In this document: positions 51,778-60,311 of the stretch, piece by piece
Position numbering within the stretch: the first letter of the stretch is position 1
Layout of the letters: each line of letters starts with the position of its first letter
Origin: Geopsychrobacter electrodiphilus DSM 16401
Lineage (GTDB): Bacteria; Desulfobacterota; Desulfuromonadia; Desulfuromonadales; Geopsychrobacteraceae
Reading direction: 5' to 3'
Assembly: GCF_000384395.1 (NCBI RefSeq)
Contig: NZ_ARWE01000001.1
Location: forward strand, 1,364,001-1,428,000
Length of the DNA stretch: 64,000 nucleotides
Notes under the pieces: generated by a model
The model's database searches: none
Told to the model about the DNA's origin: nothing
Seen by the model: only the letters and a program-made list of their open reading frames with translations
Translations under genes and position numbers: made by a program

Positions 51778-51806
51778 TTGACGACAAATTGGGTATGCTG
51801 TGTTAT
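51778..51806 (+). promoter_or_regulatory. Possible promoter for the DUF2059 gene
   Basis: TTGACG (51778-51783) and TGTTAT (51801-51806) are separated by 17 bases. The start would fall near 51813, giving a 32-base leader with AGGAG before the ATG at 51845. Confidence 0.45.
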
Positions 51807-51844
51807 CTTCGACAGGCAACATTTTTAAATTTACAGGAGCTGCT

Positions 51845-52393
51845 ATGAAAAAGTTGGTAATGTTTGCTTTGATCGTCCTGATCTCTCTCCCTGTTGTCGC
51901 TCGGGCGGGCGATACTGAACGTCGTCAGTTGGCCGAACAGTTTCTTACTCTCAATAAGGTTAAGGAACAGGTTGATATGATGTACGGAAAAGTAGAAGGT
52001 ATTATCGTGTCCCAGATAGAAGCGATAGATATCCCCGAGAATCGAGAAAAAAATCTGCTTGAGATGCAGAAGATTGCGCGTAATCTGCTTTTTAAAGGAC
52101 TCAGCTGGGACAGCCTGAAAGAAGAATATACCAAGCTGTATACCGACACTTTTACGGAAAAAGAGCTCCAGGGTCTTATTGAATTCAGCAAAAGTCCTCT
52201 CGGGCAGAAGATGGCAGAGAAGAGTCCGATTTTGATGCAGAAATCGATGGAGATCGGTCGTCAGCATGCCCAGCAGGTGATGCCGAAGGTACAACAGGCA
52301 ATTCAGGACTATATGAAAGAGAATGTCAAGACGGTCAAGACGCCGTCAGAAACATCTGAAAAAAAACCTGCCGCAGGGAAAACCGCCGACTGA
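51845..52393 (+). CDS. DUF2059-type exported protein
   Basis: 182 residues from ATG 51845 (CAGGAG upstream). A signal peptide (MFALIVLISLPVVARA) ends near residue 22. The mature part is helical, with the DUF2059-like core: DTERRQLAEQFLTLNKVKEQVD and LYTDTFTEKELQGLIEFSKSPLG, then GQKMAEKSPILMQKS. The C-terminal 35 residues are rich in K, P and T and look disordered. The function is unknown; the family is usually periplasmic. Its stop is 20 bases before the rhodanese gene. Confidence 0.8.
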   Translation: MKKLVMFALIVLISLPVVARAGDTERRQLAEQFLTLNKVKEQVDMMYGKVEGIIVSQIEAIDIPENREKNLLEMQKIARNLLFKGLSWDSLKEEYTKLYTDTFTEKELQGLIEFSKSPLGQKMAEKSPILMQKSMEIGRQHAQQVMPKVQQAIQDYMKENVKTVKTPSETSEKKPAAGKTAD

Positions 52394-52413
52394 GACGTGA
52401 AAGGGGGCACACG

Positions 52414-52812
52414 ATGGAATTATCCACAGGATTTCGCCAACTGGTAGCTGAAGCTGAATCCCGCGTCAAGAGGGTTCAGGTCACGGATCTGCTCGAAGAT
52501 GCCCAGCGTCAGAACTACATGTTGGTTGATCTGCGTGACATTCGCGAACTCTGGCGCGAGGGGACGATCCCCGGCAGCATCCACGTACCACGTGGTATGC
52601 TTGAATTTTGGGTTGATCCCGAAAGCCCATATTTTCACAAGGCGTTCATTGACCCGAAACCGCTGATTCTCTTCTGTAACAAAGGGTGGCGTTCGGCGCT
52701 GGCGGCTGATGTCTGTCAACGGATGGGGATCACCAGAGTTGCCCATATCGAAGGTGGCTATGAAGCCTGGGTTGCTGCTGGTGGCGCTGTCGAGCCAAAA
52801 GAAAAGCGTTGA
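52414..52812 (+). CDS. Rhodanese-like sulfurtransferase domain protein
   Basis: 132 residues, a single rhodanese domain. The active-site loop is CNKGWRS with C88 (LILFCNKGWRSALAA). The N-terminal LVDLRDIRELWREGTIPGSIHVP motif is typical. It can carry persulfide sulfur, but a specific role is not evident. There is no signal peptide. The start has AGGGGG upstream and the gene ends before a strong terminator. Confidence 0.9.
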   Translation: MELSTGFRQLVAEAESRVKRVQVTDLLEDAQRQNYMLVDLRDIRELWREGTIPGSIHVPRGMLEFWVDPESPYFHKAFIDPKPLILFCNKGWRSALAADVCQRMGITRVAHIEGGYEAWVAAGGAVEPKEKR

Positions 52813-52844
52813 ATAGCTGTTACTGCCTGCCTCCCCATTATTTT

Positions 52845-52877
52845 AAAGGGACCCCTCTTCTGAGGGGTCCTTTTTTT
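52845..52877 (+). terminator. Rho-independent terminator after the rhodanese gene
   Basis: A 13-base stem with one G-U pair (52845-52857 with 52862-52874) and a TTCT-type loop ends in seven T bases. It closes the DUF2059-rhodanese unit. Confidence 0.9.
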
Positions 52878-52979
52878 GTGTTTGAAGGGCTGTGTCTTCA
52901 GTGGCAGAACACCTCAGAGTACAGGGCATGTTACTATGCTCGAAGATGATGACAATAAAGGTCAGGAGCCCTGAGTGCC

Positions 52980-53606
52980 ATGAATCTCTATCGAAGCCTG
53001 GTGGCCAGATTTTACGATTACGCAATGCGCAAGGTTGAGCATCTCTGTCTCGAGGGGTGGAGAACTGAACTCCTGTCTGAAGTGGATGGGGATGTGCTGG
53101 AGATTGGTGCGGGCACTGGAGTGAATCTTGAATATTATTCTTCCGGGGTCAAACATTTAGTGCTATGCGAGCCGGATGCCGCGATGCGTCAGCGCCTTGA
53201 ACGGAGACTGCAGGACAATCCACGAGCATCCGTGCTGATTTCTCCCTGTGCTGCAGAACGCCTGGACGTTGCTGATGCCAGCATCGACAATCTGGTTTCG
53301 ACTCTGGTGTTCTGCTCGGTGACCAACCCTCAACTGGCGATGCTTGAGGCCTTTCGTGTGCTTAAGTCGGGAGGCCGCCTAGTCTTGATGGAGCATGTCG
53401 CTGCGAATCCTGACTCTGGTTTATTCTTCTGGCAACGCTTCTGGCAGCCTCTTTGGAAGGGCTTTGCCTGCAACTGTCATCTGACCCGTGAGACAGCCCA
53501 ACTGCTTGAGGAGATTGGCTTTAAACTGGCATTGCGTCCGGAGACCATGCGCGGAGCGCCGGCGATCGCGGCACCCATGATTGTCGGTTATGCGATCCGC
53601 CCCTGA
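52980..53606 (+). CDS. Class I SAM-dependent methyltransferase (METTL7/UbiE-like)
   Basis: 208 residues. Motif I is VLEIGAGTGVNLEYY (39-53), followed by LCEPDAAM (motif II) and ASIDNLVSTLVFCSV, then LKSGGRLVLMEHV. The late RFWQPLWKGFACNCHLTRET segment, with Trp and Cys residues, resembles the small membrane-lipid or thiol methyltransferase group (METTL7-like). The substrate is not evident. It starts from ATG 52980; the following DUF924 gene starts 16 bases after its stop. Confidence 0.83.
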   Translation: MNLYRSLVARFYDYAMRKVEHLCLEGWRTELLSEVDGDVLEIGAGTGVNLEYYSSGVKHLVLCEPDAAMRQRLERRLQDNPRASVLISPCAAERLDVADASIDNLVSTLVFCSVTNPQLAMLEAFRVLKSGGRLVLMEHVAANPDSGLFFWQRFWQPLWKGFACNCHLTRETAQLLEEIGFKLALRPETMRGAPAIAAPMIVGYAIRP

Positions 53607-53622
53607 TACAATGGAGTCCGTT

Positions 53623-54219
53623 ATGAAGAAACGTTTGCAAGAAGTTCATTCCTTCTGGTTTGGTCAATCGGAAGACGATCTGGAGGTTATCCGGCAGAAA
53701 GGAAAGCTCTGGTTTGCAAAGGATGAACAGGTTGATCAGTTTATCCGTGAAACATTCTCGGATCTCATGCAACTTGCTTCCAGGGAGCAAATCTCTCTGA
53801 AACCTTTGTCCCCCTCGCTGCAGCTGGCGGTGATCCTGCTTCTTGATCAATTTTCTCGCAATGTTTACAGAAATGACCCGCGTAGTTTTGTTTCTGACCC
53901 TGTCGCACGTAAGCTGGTGCAGCAGCTCATGCCGCTGGCAGAGGCGCTGCGCCCTGTCGAAAAGGTTTTTCTTTACCTCCCACTTGAGCATTCAGAAAAC
54001 CTCGATGATCAGAGGAAATCTGTGGCGCTGTTTCTGCAGCTATCAGAATCCGTCGATGATCGGCTGAAAGATGCCTTTGTCGGCTTTTTCGATTATGCCG
54101 TTCGTCACCACGACATCATTGTCAGATTCGGGCGATTTCCACATCGCAATAAGGTGTTAGGGCGTACTTCATCAGCTGAAGAGCTAAGGTTTTTACTTCA
54201 ACCCGGCTCTTCTTTTTAG
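53623..54219 (+). CDS. DUF924 family protein
   Basis: 198 residues from ATG 53623 (GGAG six bases upstream; ATG 53611 or a longer frame are alternatives). Conserved DUF924 blocks are FWFGQSEDD near the start, ILLLDQFSRNVYRNDPRSF in the middle and RFGRFPHRNKVLGR near the end. The family is predicted to be all-helical with no known activity. It follows the methyltransferase closely and may be co-transcribed. No promoter is needed between them. Confidence 0.9.
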   Translation: MKKRLQEVHSFWFGQSEDDLEVIRQKGKLWFAKDEQVDQFIRETFSDLMQLASREQISLKPLSPSLQLAVILLLDQFSRNVYRNDPRSFVSDPVARKLVQQLMPLAEALRPVEKVFLYLPLEHSENLDDQRKSVALFLQLSESVDDRLKDAFVGFFDYAVRHHDIIVRFGRFPHRNKVLGRTSSAEELRFLLQPGSSF

Positions 54220-54243
54220 ATCCGACTCCTTTTGGAGACAGGA

Positions 54244-54273
54244 TTGCTTTAAACTGGCAGGGAGGTATATATT
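54244..54273 (+). promoter_or_regulatory. Possible promoter before the 54326 gene
   Basis: TTGCTT (54244-54249) and TATATT (54268-54273) are separated by 18 bases; the AT-rich -10 region (TATATATT) matches well. Transcription would start near 54280, giving a 46-base leader with GGGGGAG before the ATG. Confidence 0.4.
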
Positions 54274-54325
54274 ACTTCAAAGGTCATATTTTAAATTGTC
54301 GCCGTCACAGCGGGGGAGCAAGCCG

Positions 54326-54838
54326 ATGGAAATGTTGAAAACCTACATGGAATCCCGATCTGAAGGTGTCTTACGTCTGCTGGAAGGAGGGAAAAGGCGC
54401 GGGCTTGAAGAGTTGCGCAAAGGGAACGGTCGCGGTACGCAGAAGGCGCTGTTTGAAATCGTCGCAAGTTCGCAGCATACATTTCTGGAACTCCATCATC
54501 GCTGTCAGATGGCGTTGCGCTTTGCCCATGGTGAGACCGCACGGGAGGTCGCGCTGGATATCCAGTATCTCCTCTATCTTTTCAGCAAAAGGGTCTATGA
54601 GGTAGCCTTCTCGCGCGATGAGACTGATCCTTCGATCAGCTTTCCGCCGCCAGAAGCTTACTCCCGACATTATCCCGGCTCAGGTCCTGAGGAACCGGAG
54701 AGTCAGAGGCTCTTCCGGCGCTATTTCGATGATACGGTCTACTCAACTGATAAGTCGCGACTGCAGGTGGGGGCGGAACTTGATGTGGCGCGCAAGGAAA
54801 GGTTGGCGCAGGTTTTGGGGCAACCCAGCGCGGCTTGA
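54326..54838 (+). CDS. Uncharacterised protein, 170 residues
   Basis: I recognise no domain. The start is ATG 54326 with GGGGGAG seven bases upstream; a TTG at 54296 is alternative. It is predicted mainly helical, soluble and cytoplasmic. The N-terminus is basic (RLLEGGKRRGLEELRKGNGRG), the middle has HTFLELHHRC and AREVALDIQYLLYLFSKR, and the end is charged. No signal peptide, membrane segment or metal motif stands out. It is alone between DUF924 and hypF, and its own promoter suggests it is not part of either. Confidence 0.7.
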   Translation: MEMLKTYMESRSEGVLRLLEGGKRRGLEELRKGNGRGTQKALFEIVASSQHTFLELHHRCQMALRFAHGETAREVALDIQYLLYLFSKRVYEVAFSRDETDPSISFPPPEAYSRHYPGSGPEEPESQRLFRRYFDDTVYSTDKSRLQVGAELDVARKERLAQVLGQPSAA

Positions 54839-54926
54839 TGTGCCTCGTTTAACGCAGGCCAGTTAATTATGCGCCTGCGCGATTTCGACAGTTTAATTCT
54901 CTTTGTGAACATGTCAGTATGGCGGA

Positions 54927-57266
54927 ATGTTAAATAAACGCCATGTCATTCGTGTAGAGGGGATCGTTCAGGGGGTCGGTTTCCGCCCGTTTATTTATCG
55001 CCAGGCTCAGCTGTTTGCCCTGAATGGCTGGGTGTACAACGATACTCAGGGTGTTCTGATCGAGGTTGAGGGACCAGAGTCACAGTTTGCTCTCTTTTTA
55101 ACGGCTATCCGCACCAAGCTTCCTCCGCTGGCCCATATCTCCTGCCTCTCAACCCATGAAATACCGTTGACTTCCGTGCCAGGCTTCGCTATTCGCGACA
55201 GTCGGCATTCTGTACAGCAGTCAACACAAATCTCCCCAGATGCCTATGTGTGCCCCGATTGTTTATCAGAACTCTTCGCTCCCGAGGATCGGCGTTTTCG
55301 CTATCCCTTTATCAACTGCACCAATTGTGGTCCACGCTACAGTATTGTCTGTGGCGTTCCCTATGATCGGCCTTTGACGACTATGGTCGATTTTCCTCTC
55401 TGCCAGGCATGTCAGCAGGAATATGACGACCCGACCTCGCGCCGTTTTCATGCGCAACCGAACGCCTGTACCGACTGTGGCCCCGCCCTTGGTCTCTTTG
55501 ATCAGGACGGCGTGCAAATCCCCACGGATGACCCATTGGCAGAGAGTCTTGTTTGTCTGCAGCAGGGGGAAGTGCTGGCCATTAAAGGGCTGGGTGGTTT
55601 TCACCTTGCCGTTGATGCACAGAATTGCGCAGCTGTAGCACGATTACGGCAGCGTAAATTTCGTGATGAAAAGCCCTTCGCTCTTATGGCGAAGGACATC
55701 CAAACGGTTGGGCAGTTTGCCCACCTCGGGGCAGTTGAAAAGCGACTGCTCGAGTCAGTTGAACGGCCCATCGTACTGCTGGAAAAGAAGCTTGAACAAA
55801 CACTCATCTGTGAGTTGACCGCTCCGAATAATCGCTATCTGGGGGTGATGCTCCCCTATACCCCGCTCCATTATCTTTTGTTTGAAGCCTTTCCGGCCCT
55901 GATTATGACCAGCGGTAATCAGAGCGACGAACCGATTGCCTACGGCGAAGCAGAGGCCTTTGCCCGCCTGAACGGGATCGCGGATGTCTACCTCAGCCAC
56001 AATCGACGGATTCAGATCCGAACCGATGATTCGATTGTGCGGGTCATGAATGAAGAGCCCTTGATGCTGCGACGTTCGCGGGGATACGTGCCTCGCGCGG
56101 TGAAATTAAACCGGGCGCAACCCTCGGTGCTGGCGTTGGGAGCGGACCTGAAGAACACCATCTGTCTGACCGCCGATGATCGTGCGACCCTGAGTCACCA
56201 TATTGGCGATCTTAAAAATCAGGCAGTTCTCGATTCACTCAAACAAGCAGTCGAACATCTGCAGCAACTGCATCATATTCAGCCGCAGCTGGTTGCACAT
56301 GACCTGCACCCTGATTATTTTTCGACCTCAGTCGCCATGCAGATGACTCATTTGCCTAAACTGGCGGTTCAGCATCATCACGCCCACCTTGTCAGTTGTC
56401 TGACCGATAATGGCCGTGACGAACCGGTGCTGGGTGTGATCTTCGACGGGGTGGGGTACGGCAGTGACGGGCACATCTGGGGTGGCGAATTTCTGCTTGG
56501 TGATGCTGCAGGGTTTGAACGGGTTGGACATTTGGCGGAACTGGCCATGCCAGGGGGGGATGCCGCAACCCGTGAACCCTGGCGGATGGCATTAAGCCTG
56601 TTAGTCGCGGCCTATGGGGAGAACCTCCCGGCGCTCGCGGTGCTCGAAGATATTCCGCCCGTAAACCGCAGATTGTTGCTCCAGATGATGCACAAAGAGA
56701 TCAACACGCCGCTGACATCCAGTTGTGGGCGTCTGTTTGATGCAGTTGCGTCCCTGGCGGGATTACGCCAGACGGTCAGTTATGAAGGGCAGGCGGCGCT
56801 GGAACTTGAAATGCGTATTGATAAGACGCAACAATTGACACCCTACCGTTTTGAACTGCTGGATAATGACGGGAAGATTATCGTTAATCCGCGACCCATG
56901 GTGCATGAACTGGTGGCCGACCTGCAACAGGGGCGGGACGCGGGAGCGGTCAGTCTCAGGTTTCATCTGGGCCTTGCTGAGGCGATCTTGCAGGTATGTC
57001 AAAGAATCCGCGCGCGGCAGGGGGCGTTGCCGATCGCTTTGTCCGGTGGTGTCTTCCAAAATGTTTTCTTGACGGAGCGGGTGACAGCCCTTTTGCGAGC
57101 GGCTAACTTTGAAGTGTTGCTTCATCGGCAAACCCCCCCCAATGACGGAGGACTGGCTCTGGGGCAGGTGGTGATTGCCGGTCGATACCTAGATTCGCTT
57201 AAATTGCCAGATTGTTTGCCAGGCGTAGCAGGAGCTTATCAATTGGACGGATACCAGCACCGATGA
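54927..57266 (+). CDS. hypF: Carbamoyltransferase HypF
   Basis: 779 residues, full HypF length. HypF makes the thiocarbamate that becomes the cyanide ligands of NiFe hydrogenases. Domains in order: acylphosphatase-like (RVEGIVQGVGFRPFIYRQA), two zinc fingers (CPDC...CTNC near 110-135, CQAC...CTDC near 160-185), YrdC-like (KGLGGFHLAVDA) and a Kae1-like C-terminal domain with HHHAHLVSC. All key motifs are present. No other hyp or hydrogenase gene lies in the window. The last 68 bases overlap the convergent pfkA end. Confidence 0.95.
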   Translation: MLNKRHVIRVEGIVQGVGFRPFIYRQAQLFALNGWVYNDTQGVLIEVEGPESQFALFLTAIRTKLPPLAHISCLSTHEIPLTSVPGFAIRDSRHSVQQSTQISPDAYVCPDCLSELFAPEDRRFRYPFINCTNCGPRYSIVCGVPYDRPLTTMVDFPLCQACQQEYDDPTSRRFHAQPNACTDCGPALGLFDQDGVQIPTDDPLAESLVCLQQGEVLAIKGLGGFHLAVDAQNCAAVARLRQRKFRDEKPFALMAKDIQTVGQFAHLGAVEKRLLESVERPIVLLEKKLEQTLICELTAPNNRYLGVMLPYTPLHYLLFEAFPALIMTSGNQSDEPIAYGEAEAFARLNGIADVYLSHNRRIQIRTDDSIVRVMNEEPLMLRRSRGYVPRAVKLNRAQPSVLALGADLKNTICLTADDRATLSHHIGDLKNQAVLDSLKQAVEHLQQLHHIQPQLVAHDLHPDYFSTSVAMQMTHLPKLAVQHHHAHLVSCLTDNGRDEPVLGVIFDGVGYGSDGHIWGGEFLLGDAAGFERVGHLAELAMPGGDAATREPWRMALSLLVAAYGENLPALAVLEDIPPVNRRLLLQMMHKEINTPLTSSCGRLFDAVASLAGLRQTVSYEGQAALELEMRIDKTQQLTPYRFELLDNDGKIIVNPRPMVHELVADLQQGRDAGAVSLRFHLGLAEAILQVCQRIRARQGALPIALSGGVFQNVFLTERVTALLRAANFEVLLHRQTPPNDGGLALGQVVIAGRYLDSLKLPDCLPGVAGAYQLDGYQHR

Positions 57267-58161
57267 CATCATCAAGCGGGGTCAATACCATCCGTGAATT
57301 GATCAGGCCCAGCATCTTTCCGTGTTCTCCCTTGAGCAGGTTTACAACCGCCGCCTGACCAAACCGAGCCGCCAGCAGTCGATCAAAAACGGTCGGTGAC
57401 CCGCCACGTTGGTAGTGACCCAGTACGATGGTGCGGGTTTCAAACCCGATCTTATCCTTGATCTGTTCACCGATCTTTTGTGCGTTGCCGGCCCCTTCGG
57501 CTACCATGATGATCGAATTGCTGCGTCCCTGCTGATACCGGCGGCGCAGTTCCTGACAGATCGCTTCGAGATCAAAGGGTTCTTCGGGAATCAGCGAGTA
57601 TTCGGCGCCACAGGCGATGGCTGAGACGACTGCCAGATAGCCGCAGTTGCGCCCCATGGTTTCGACCAGAAAGGCACGGTCATGGGATGAAGCCGTGTCT
57701 TTAATGTTGTCGACGGCGCGCGCAATGTTGTTGAGGGCTGTGTCGACCCCAAGGGCCATGTCGGTGAAGGGGATATCATTGTCGATTGAGGCCGGAATAC
57801 CGATGACCCGCACATGGCGTTTGGCCAGAGCCAGGGCGCCCTTGAGCGAGCCGTCTCCGCCGAGTACGATCAACCCCTCAACCCCAAGCCCTGCCAAATT
57901 CTCAGCCGCCAGACGCTGCCCGGCTTCATCATACATCTCCTTACAGCGTGCGCTCTGTAAAAAGGTTCCTCCACGCTGTAGAACATTGCTGACCGATTTT
58001 GTGCTCAAAACTTCATAGTATCGATCGATCAGCCCCTGAAAGCCTTTTTGAATACCAATGATTTCGAGGTTTGAGGCTAGGCAGGATCTAACGATAGCGC
58101 GGACTGCCGCATTCATCCCTGAACAATCACCGCCACTGGTCAGAACCGCGATCCGTTTCAT
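57199..58161 (-). CDS. pfkA: ATP-dependent 6-phosphofructokinase
   Basis: 320 residues, normal PfkA length. It phosphorylates fructose-6-phosphate in glycolysis. TSGGDCSGMNAAVRAI is at the N-terminus. The ATP-binding GGDGSLKGA has the glycine typical of ATP- rather than PPi-dependent enzymes. The catalytic region is GIPASIDNDIPFTD (commonly PGTIDND). VETMGRNCGYLA and the HYQRGGSPTVFDR segment follow. The start ATG is 58161; a GGAG lies 13 bases upstream, a little far. It overlaps hypF by 68 bases at the 3' end. Confidence 0.95.
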   Translation of the reverse strand: MKRIAVLTSGGDCSGMNAAVRAIVRSCLASNLEIIGIQKGFQGLIDRYYEVLSTKSVSNVLQRGGTFLQSARCKEMYDEAGQRLAAENLAGLGVEGLIVLGGDGSLKGALALAKRHVRVIGIPASIDNDIPFTDMALGVDTALNNIARAVDNIKDTASSHDRAFLVETMGRNCGYLAVVSAIACGAEYSLIPEEPFDLEAICQELRRRYQQGRSNSIIMVAEGAGNAQKIGEQIKDKIGFETRTIVLGHYQRGGSPTVFDRLLAARFGQAAVVNLLKGEHGKMLGLINSRMVLTPLDDVIGAGIRPIDKLLLRLANNLAI

Positions 58162-58841
58162 AGTAAATTATTTGCTCCTTAGCTGGTTAGTTGTCGCCCC
58201 TCCATCTTACCGTATCTCTTTGATATTTTCCCATGTGAAGGAGCAATTTTTTCAAGACGCATTAATAATTCTAATATAATGATATTCTTTAAGAGCTTAC
58301 CCCTTTAGAAATATTAAAAAGTGCAAAAAAGGTAACTTTCGCCCTGCTTCGGCAATCTGCTAATCTCAGCGTTGTCTTGTCAATGTTTGTTTATGACTTA
58401 AGGAAAAGTAGGTCCCTCGTATTCTCAAGGAAGATCCGTCAGGGATGGGTCGTAATTAGTCTTCAGACTCCTAACATTTTGCAAATCTGGCCGCTGAAAG
58501 AGCACATCGTCTTTCCGTATATGATGATTCCGTTCTTTTCCCCACGCGAAGCTGATGCCGGACTTTGACGTTCATCTGGTTGAACAGGTTGACGAAATCC
58601 TTGAGCACAGCCTGATACCCTTGCTCGGGAACTACCGTTCAGGTATAGCTGTCAACGGTCTCCCACCGGTCGAACCATTTTGAAAATTACCGAAAGTGGT
58701 GCCGTTTTAAGCACAAGAGAAATCTTCTCCATAGAAAGTGGGGATTTTTTGTGGATGTCAAATTATAGCCAGCCTGGTCACGAATAGGGTAGACTTTAAC
58801 GAACTTTGAAATCTGGACCATTCCCCCTGTAGAGGTGATAC
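58162..58841. other. 680-base region with no recognisable gene
   Basis: No long coding frame or RNA gene is convincing. The segment 58250-58340 is AT-rich and contains TATAAT at 58275-58280 with a weak -35 (TTCAAG) 18 bases before it on the plus strand. A short frame at 58555-58683 (42 codons, start MPDFDVHLVEQVDEI) looks coding-like but has no clear ribosome site; it may be a remnant. The stretch 58660-58715 has no evident function. A terminator-like hairpin is at 58720-58750. The final 90 bases carry GAGGTGA before the M16 gene. Confidence 0.5.
58720..58750 (+). terminator. Terminator-like hairpin in the 58.2-58.8 kb gap
   Basis: A bulged stem (58720-58731 with 58739-58747) around a 7-base loop is followed by a six-T run. 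It suggests that a transcript from the gap ends here, before the M16 operon. Confidence 0.4.
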
Positions 58842-60311
58842 ATGCGTCGTTTGATAATTTGCTTAGGTCTGCTGCTCTTGGGCCAGCCACTTTATGCAGC
58901 TCAGCTTGGCGATCGGGTGCAGGAAGAGCACCTTGCCAATGGGTTGACCCTGATAATGCTTGAACGGCACGAGGCACCAACGGTTAGTGCCTTTATTACC
59001 TTTCGGGTCGGCAGCTCAAATGAGGGGGTAGAAAATCGCGGAGTTGCACATCTGCTTGAGCATATGCTGTTTAAGGGGACTAAAACTCTTGGGACTCGTG
59101 ATTATGCCGCCGAGGAACCGATTCTTGAAAAGATTGAAGCCGTCGGGAGCCGTATCGATCTGCTGAAGAATGATCCCGGCGCTGATGCGGCTGAACTTGA
59201 AGGCTTGCGTGAAAGGCTTCATCTCTTGCAGCAACAGGAGAAGCAATATGTTGTGAAGGGTGAGTTTTCGCGTATTTACGCCGAAAATGGAGGGGTTGGT
59301 TACAATGCCTTTACCGGTAAAGATCAGACCACTTACCTGATTTCGCTCCCGGCAAATAAGCTGGAGCTCTGGGCCTCGATTGAGTCGGACCGGTTGAAAA
59401 ATGCGGTGTTGCGTGAATTCTATACCGAGCGCGAAGTGGTGCGTGAAGAACGTCGCCGTTCCTACGACAGCAACCCCTCCGGTCTACTTTACGAGGCACT
59501 GATCAGTTCAGCGTTCAAGGTTCACCCCTATCGAAATCCGGTGATCGGTTGGGACTCTGATATTGAAAATCTTTCTATTGCCGAAGCTCGTGATTTTTTC
59601 AAACGCTATTACCGCCCCGTCAATATGGTCATAACCCTGGTGGGCGATTTTGAGGCGCGGAAGGCGCGGGCGCTGGTGGATCGGTATTTCTCTTCCATAT
59701 CCCCCGGGGTGCCCGTTCCGCGGGTGGTTGCGCTTGAACCACCCCAGCAGGGGGAAAGGCGGGTTACGGTCAATTTTGACGCAGAGCCGGCGCTGTTAAT
59801 CGCCTTTCATAAACCGGCGATGCCTCATATGGATGATTATTGCGCCGATGTTTTAACGGATATTCTCGCCGGTGGTTCGACTTCGCGGCTTTACAAGCGC
59901 CTGGTGATTGAAGAGCAGCTGGCGAGCAACGTTCAGATCTACGGAGCTCCGGGGAACCGCTATGCCAATCTGCTGGTGATTGATGCAACACCGCGCTTTC
60001 CCCATTCCGCAGCTGAAGTCGAAGCGGCAATCTATGCTGAGCTTGACAAGCTTAAGGTGGCGGCGGTCTCAACCGCAGAATTGAAAAGGGCGCGTAACCG
60101 GCTGATTACCAATAACCTGAGGCAGATGCGCAGCAATAAGGGCCTGGCCGGTTTACTCTCAAGCTATGCTGCCCTTGGCGATTGGCACTATCTCATTGAC
60201 TATGCAGATAAGCTTCAAGGCATTGATCCTCCAAAACTGATTGCTTTTGCCAATCGATATTTGACCTCGGCCAACCGCACCGTGGCCGTGCTGCAGCGTG
60301 AGGTGAAGTGA
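58842..60311 (+). CDS. M16 family zinc metallopeptidase, active subunit (exported)
   Basis: 489 residues. A signal peptide (LIICLGLLLLGQPLYA) directs it to the periplasm. The inverted zinc motif HXXEH is H70-L-L-E73-H74 (VAHLLEHMLFKGT). A helical insertion (about 85-140) precedes EREVVREER with the third zinc ligand. RVGSSNEGVENRG and the C-terminal M16 domain (GSTSRLYKRLV) follow. It is a pitrilysin-type peptidase and works with the inactive partner encoded next. GAGGTGA precedes its ATG. Confidence 0.92.
   Translation: MRRLIICLGLLLLGQPLYAAQLGDRVQEEHLANGLTLIMLERHEAPTVSAFITFRVGSSNEGVENRGVAHLLEHMLFKGTKTLGTRDYAAEEPILEKIEAVGSRIDLLKNDPGADAAELEGLRERLHLLQQQEKQYVVKGEFSRIYAENGGVGYNAFTGKDQTTYLISLPANKLELWASIESDRLKNAVLREFYTEREVVREERRRSYDSNPSGLLYEALISSAFKVHPYRNPVIGWDSDIENLSIAEARDFFKRYYRPVNMVITLVGDFEARKARALVDRYFSSISPGVPVPRVVALEPPQQGERRVTVNFDAEPALLIAFHKPAMPHMDDYCADVLTDILAGGSTSRLYKRLVIEEQLASNVQIYGAPGNRYANLLVIDATPRFPHSAAEVEAAIYAELDKLKVAAVSTAELKRARNRLITNNLRQMRSNKGLAGLLSSYAALGDWHYLIDYADKLQGIDPPKLIAFANRYLTSANRTVAVLQREVK

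Noticed and set aside
54853-54879. Hairpin (CGCAGGC with GCCTGCG) before hypF
   Set aside because: Only a 7-base stem with a 13-base loop and no T-run; not convincing as a terminator or regulator.
58377-58568. 63-codon frame in the long gap
   Set aside because: No ribosome site, no family features and atypical composition; treated as spacer or remnant.
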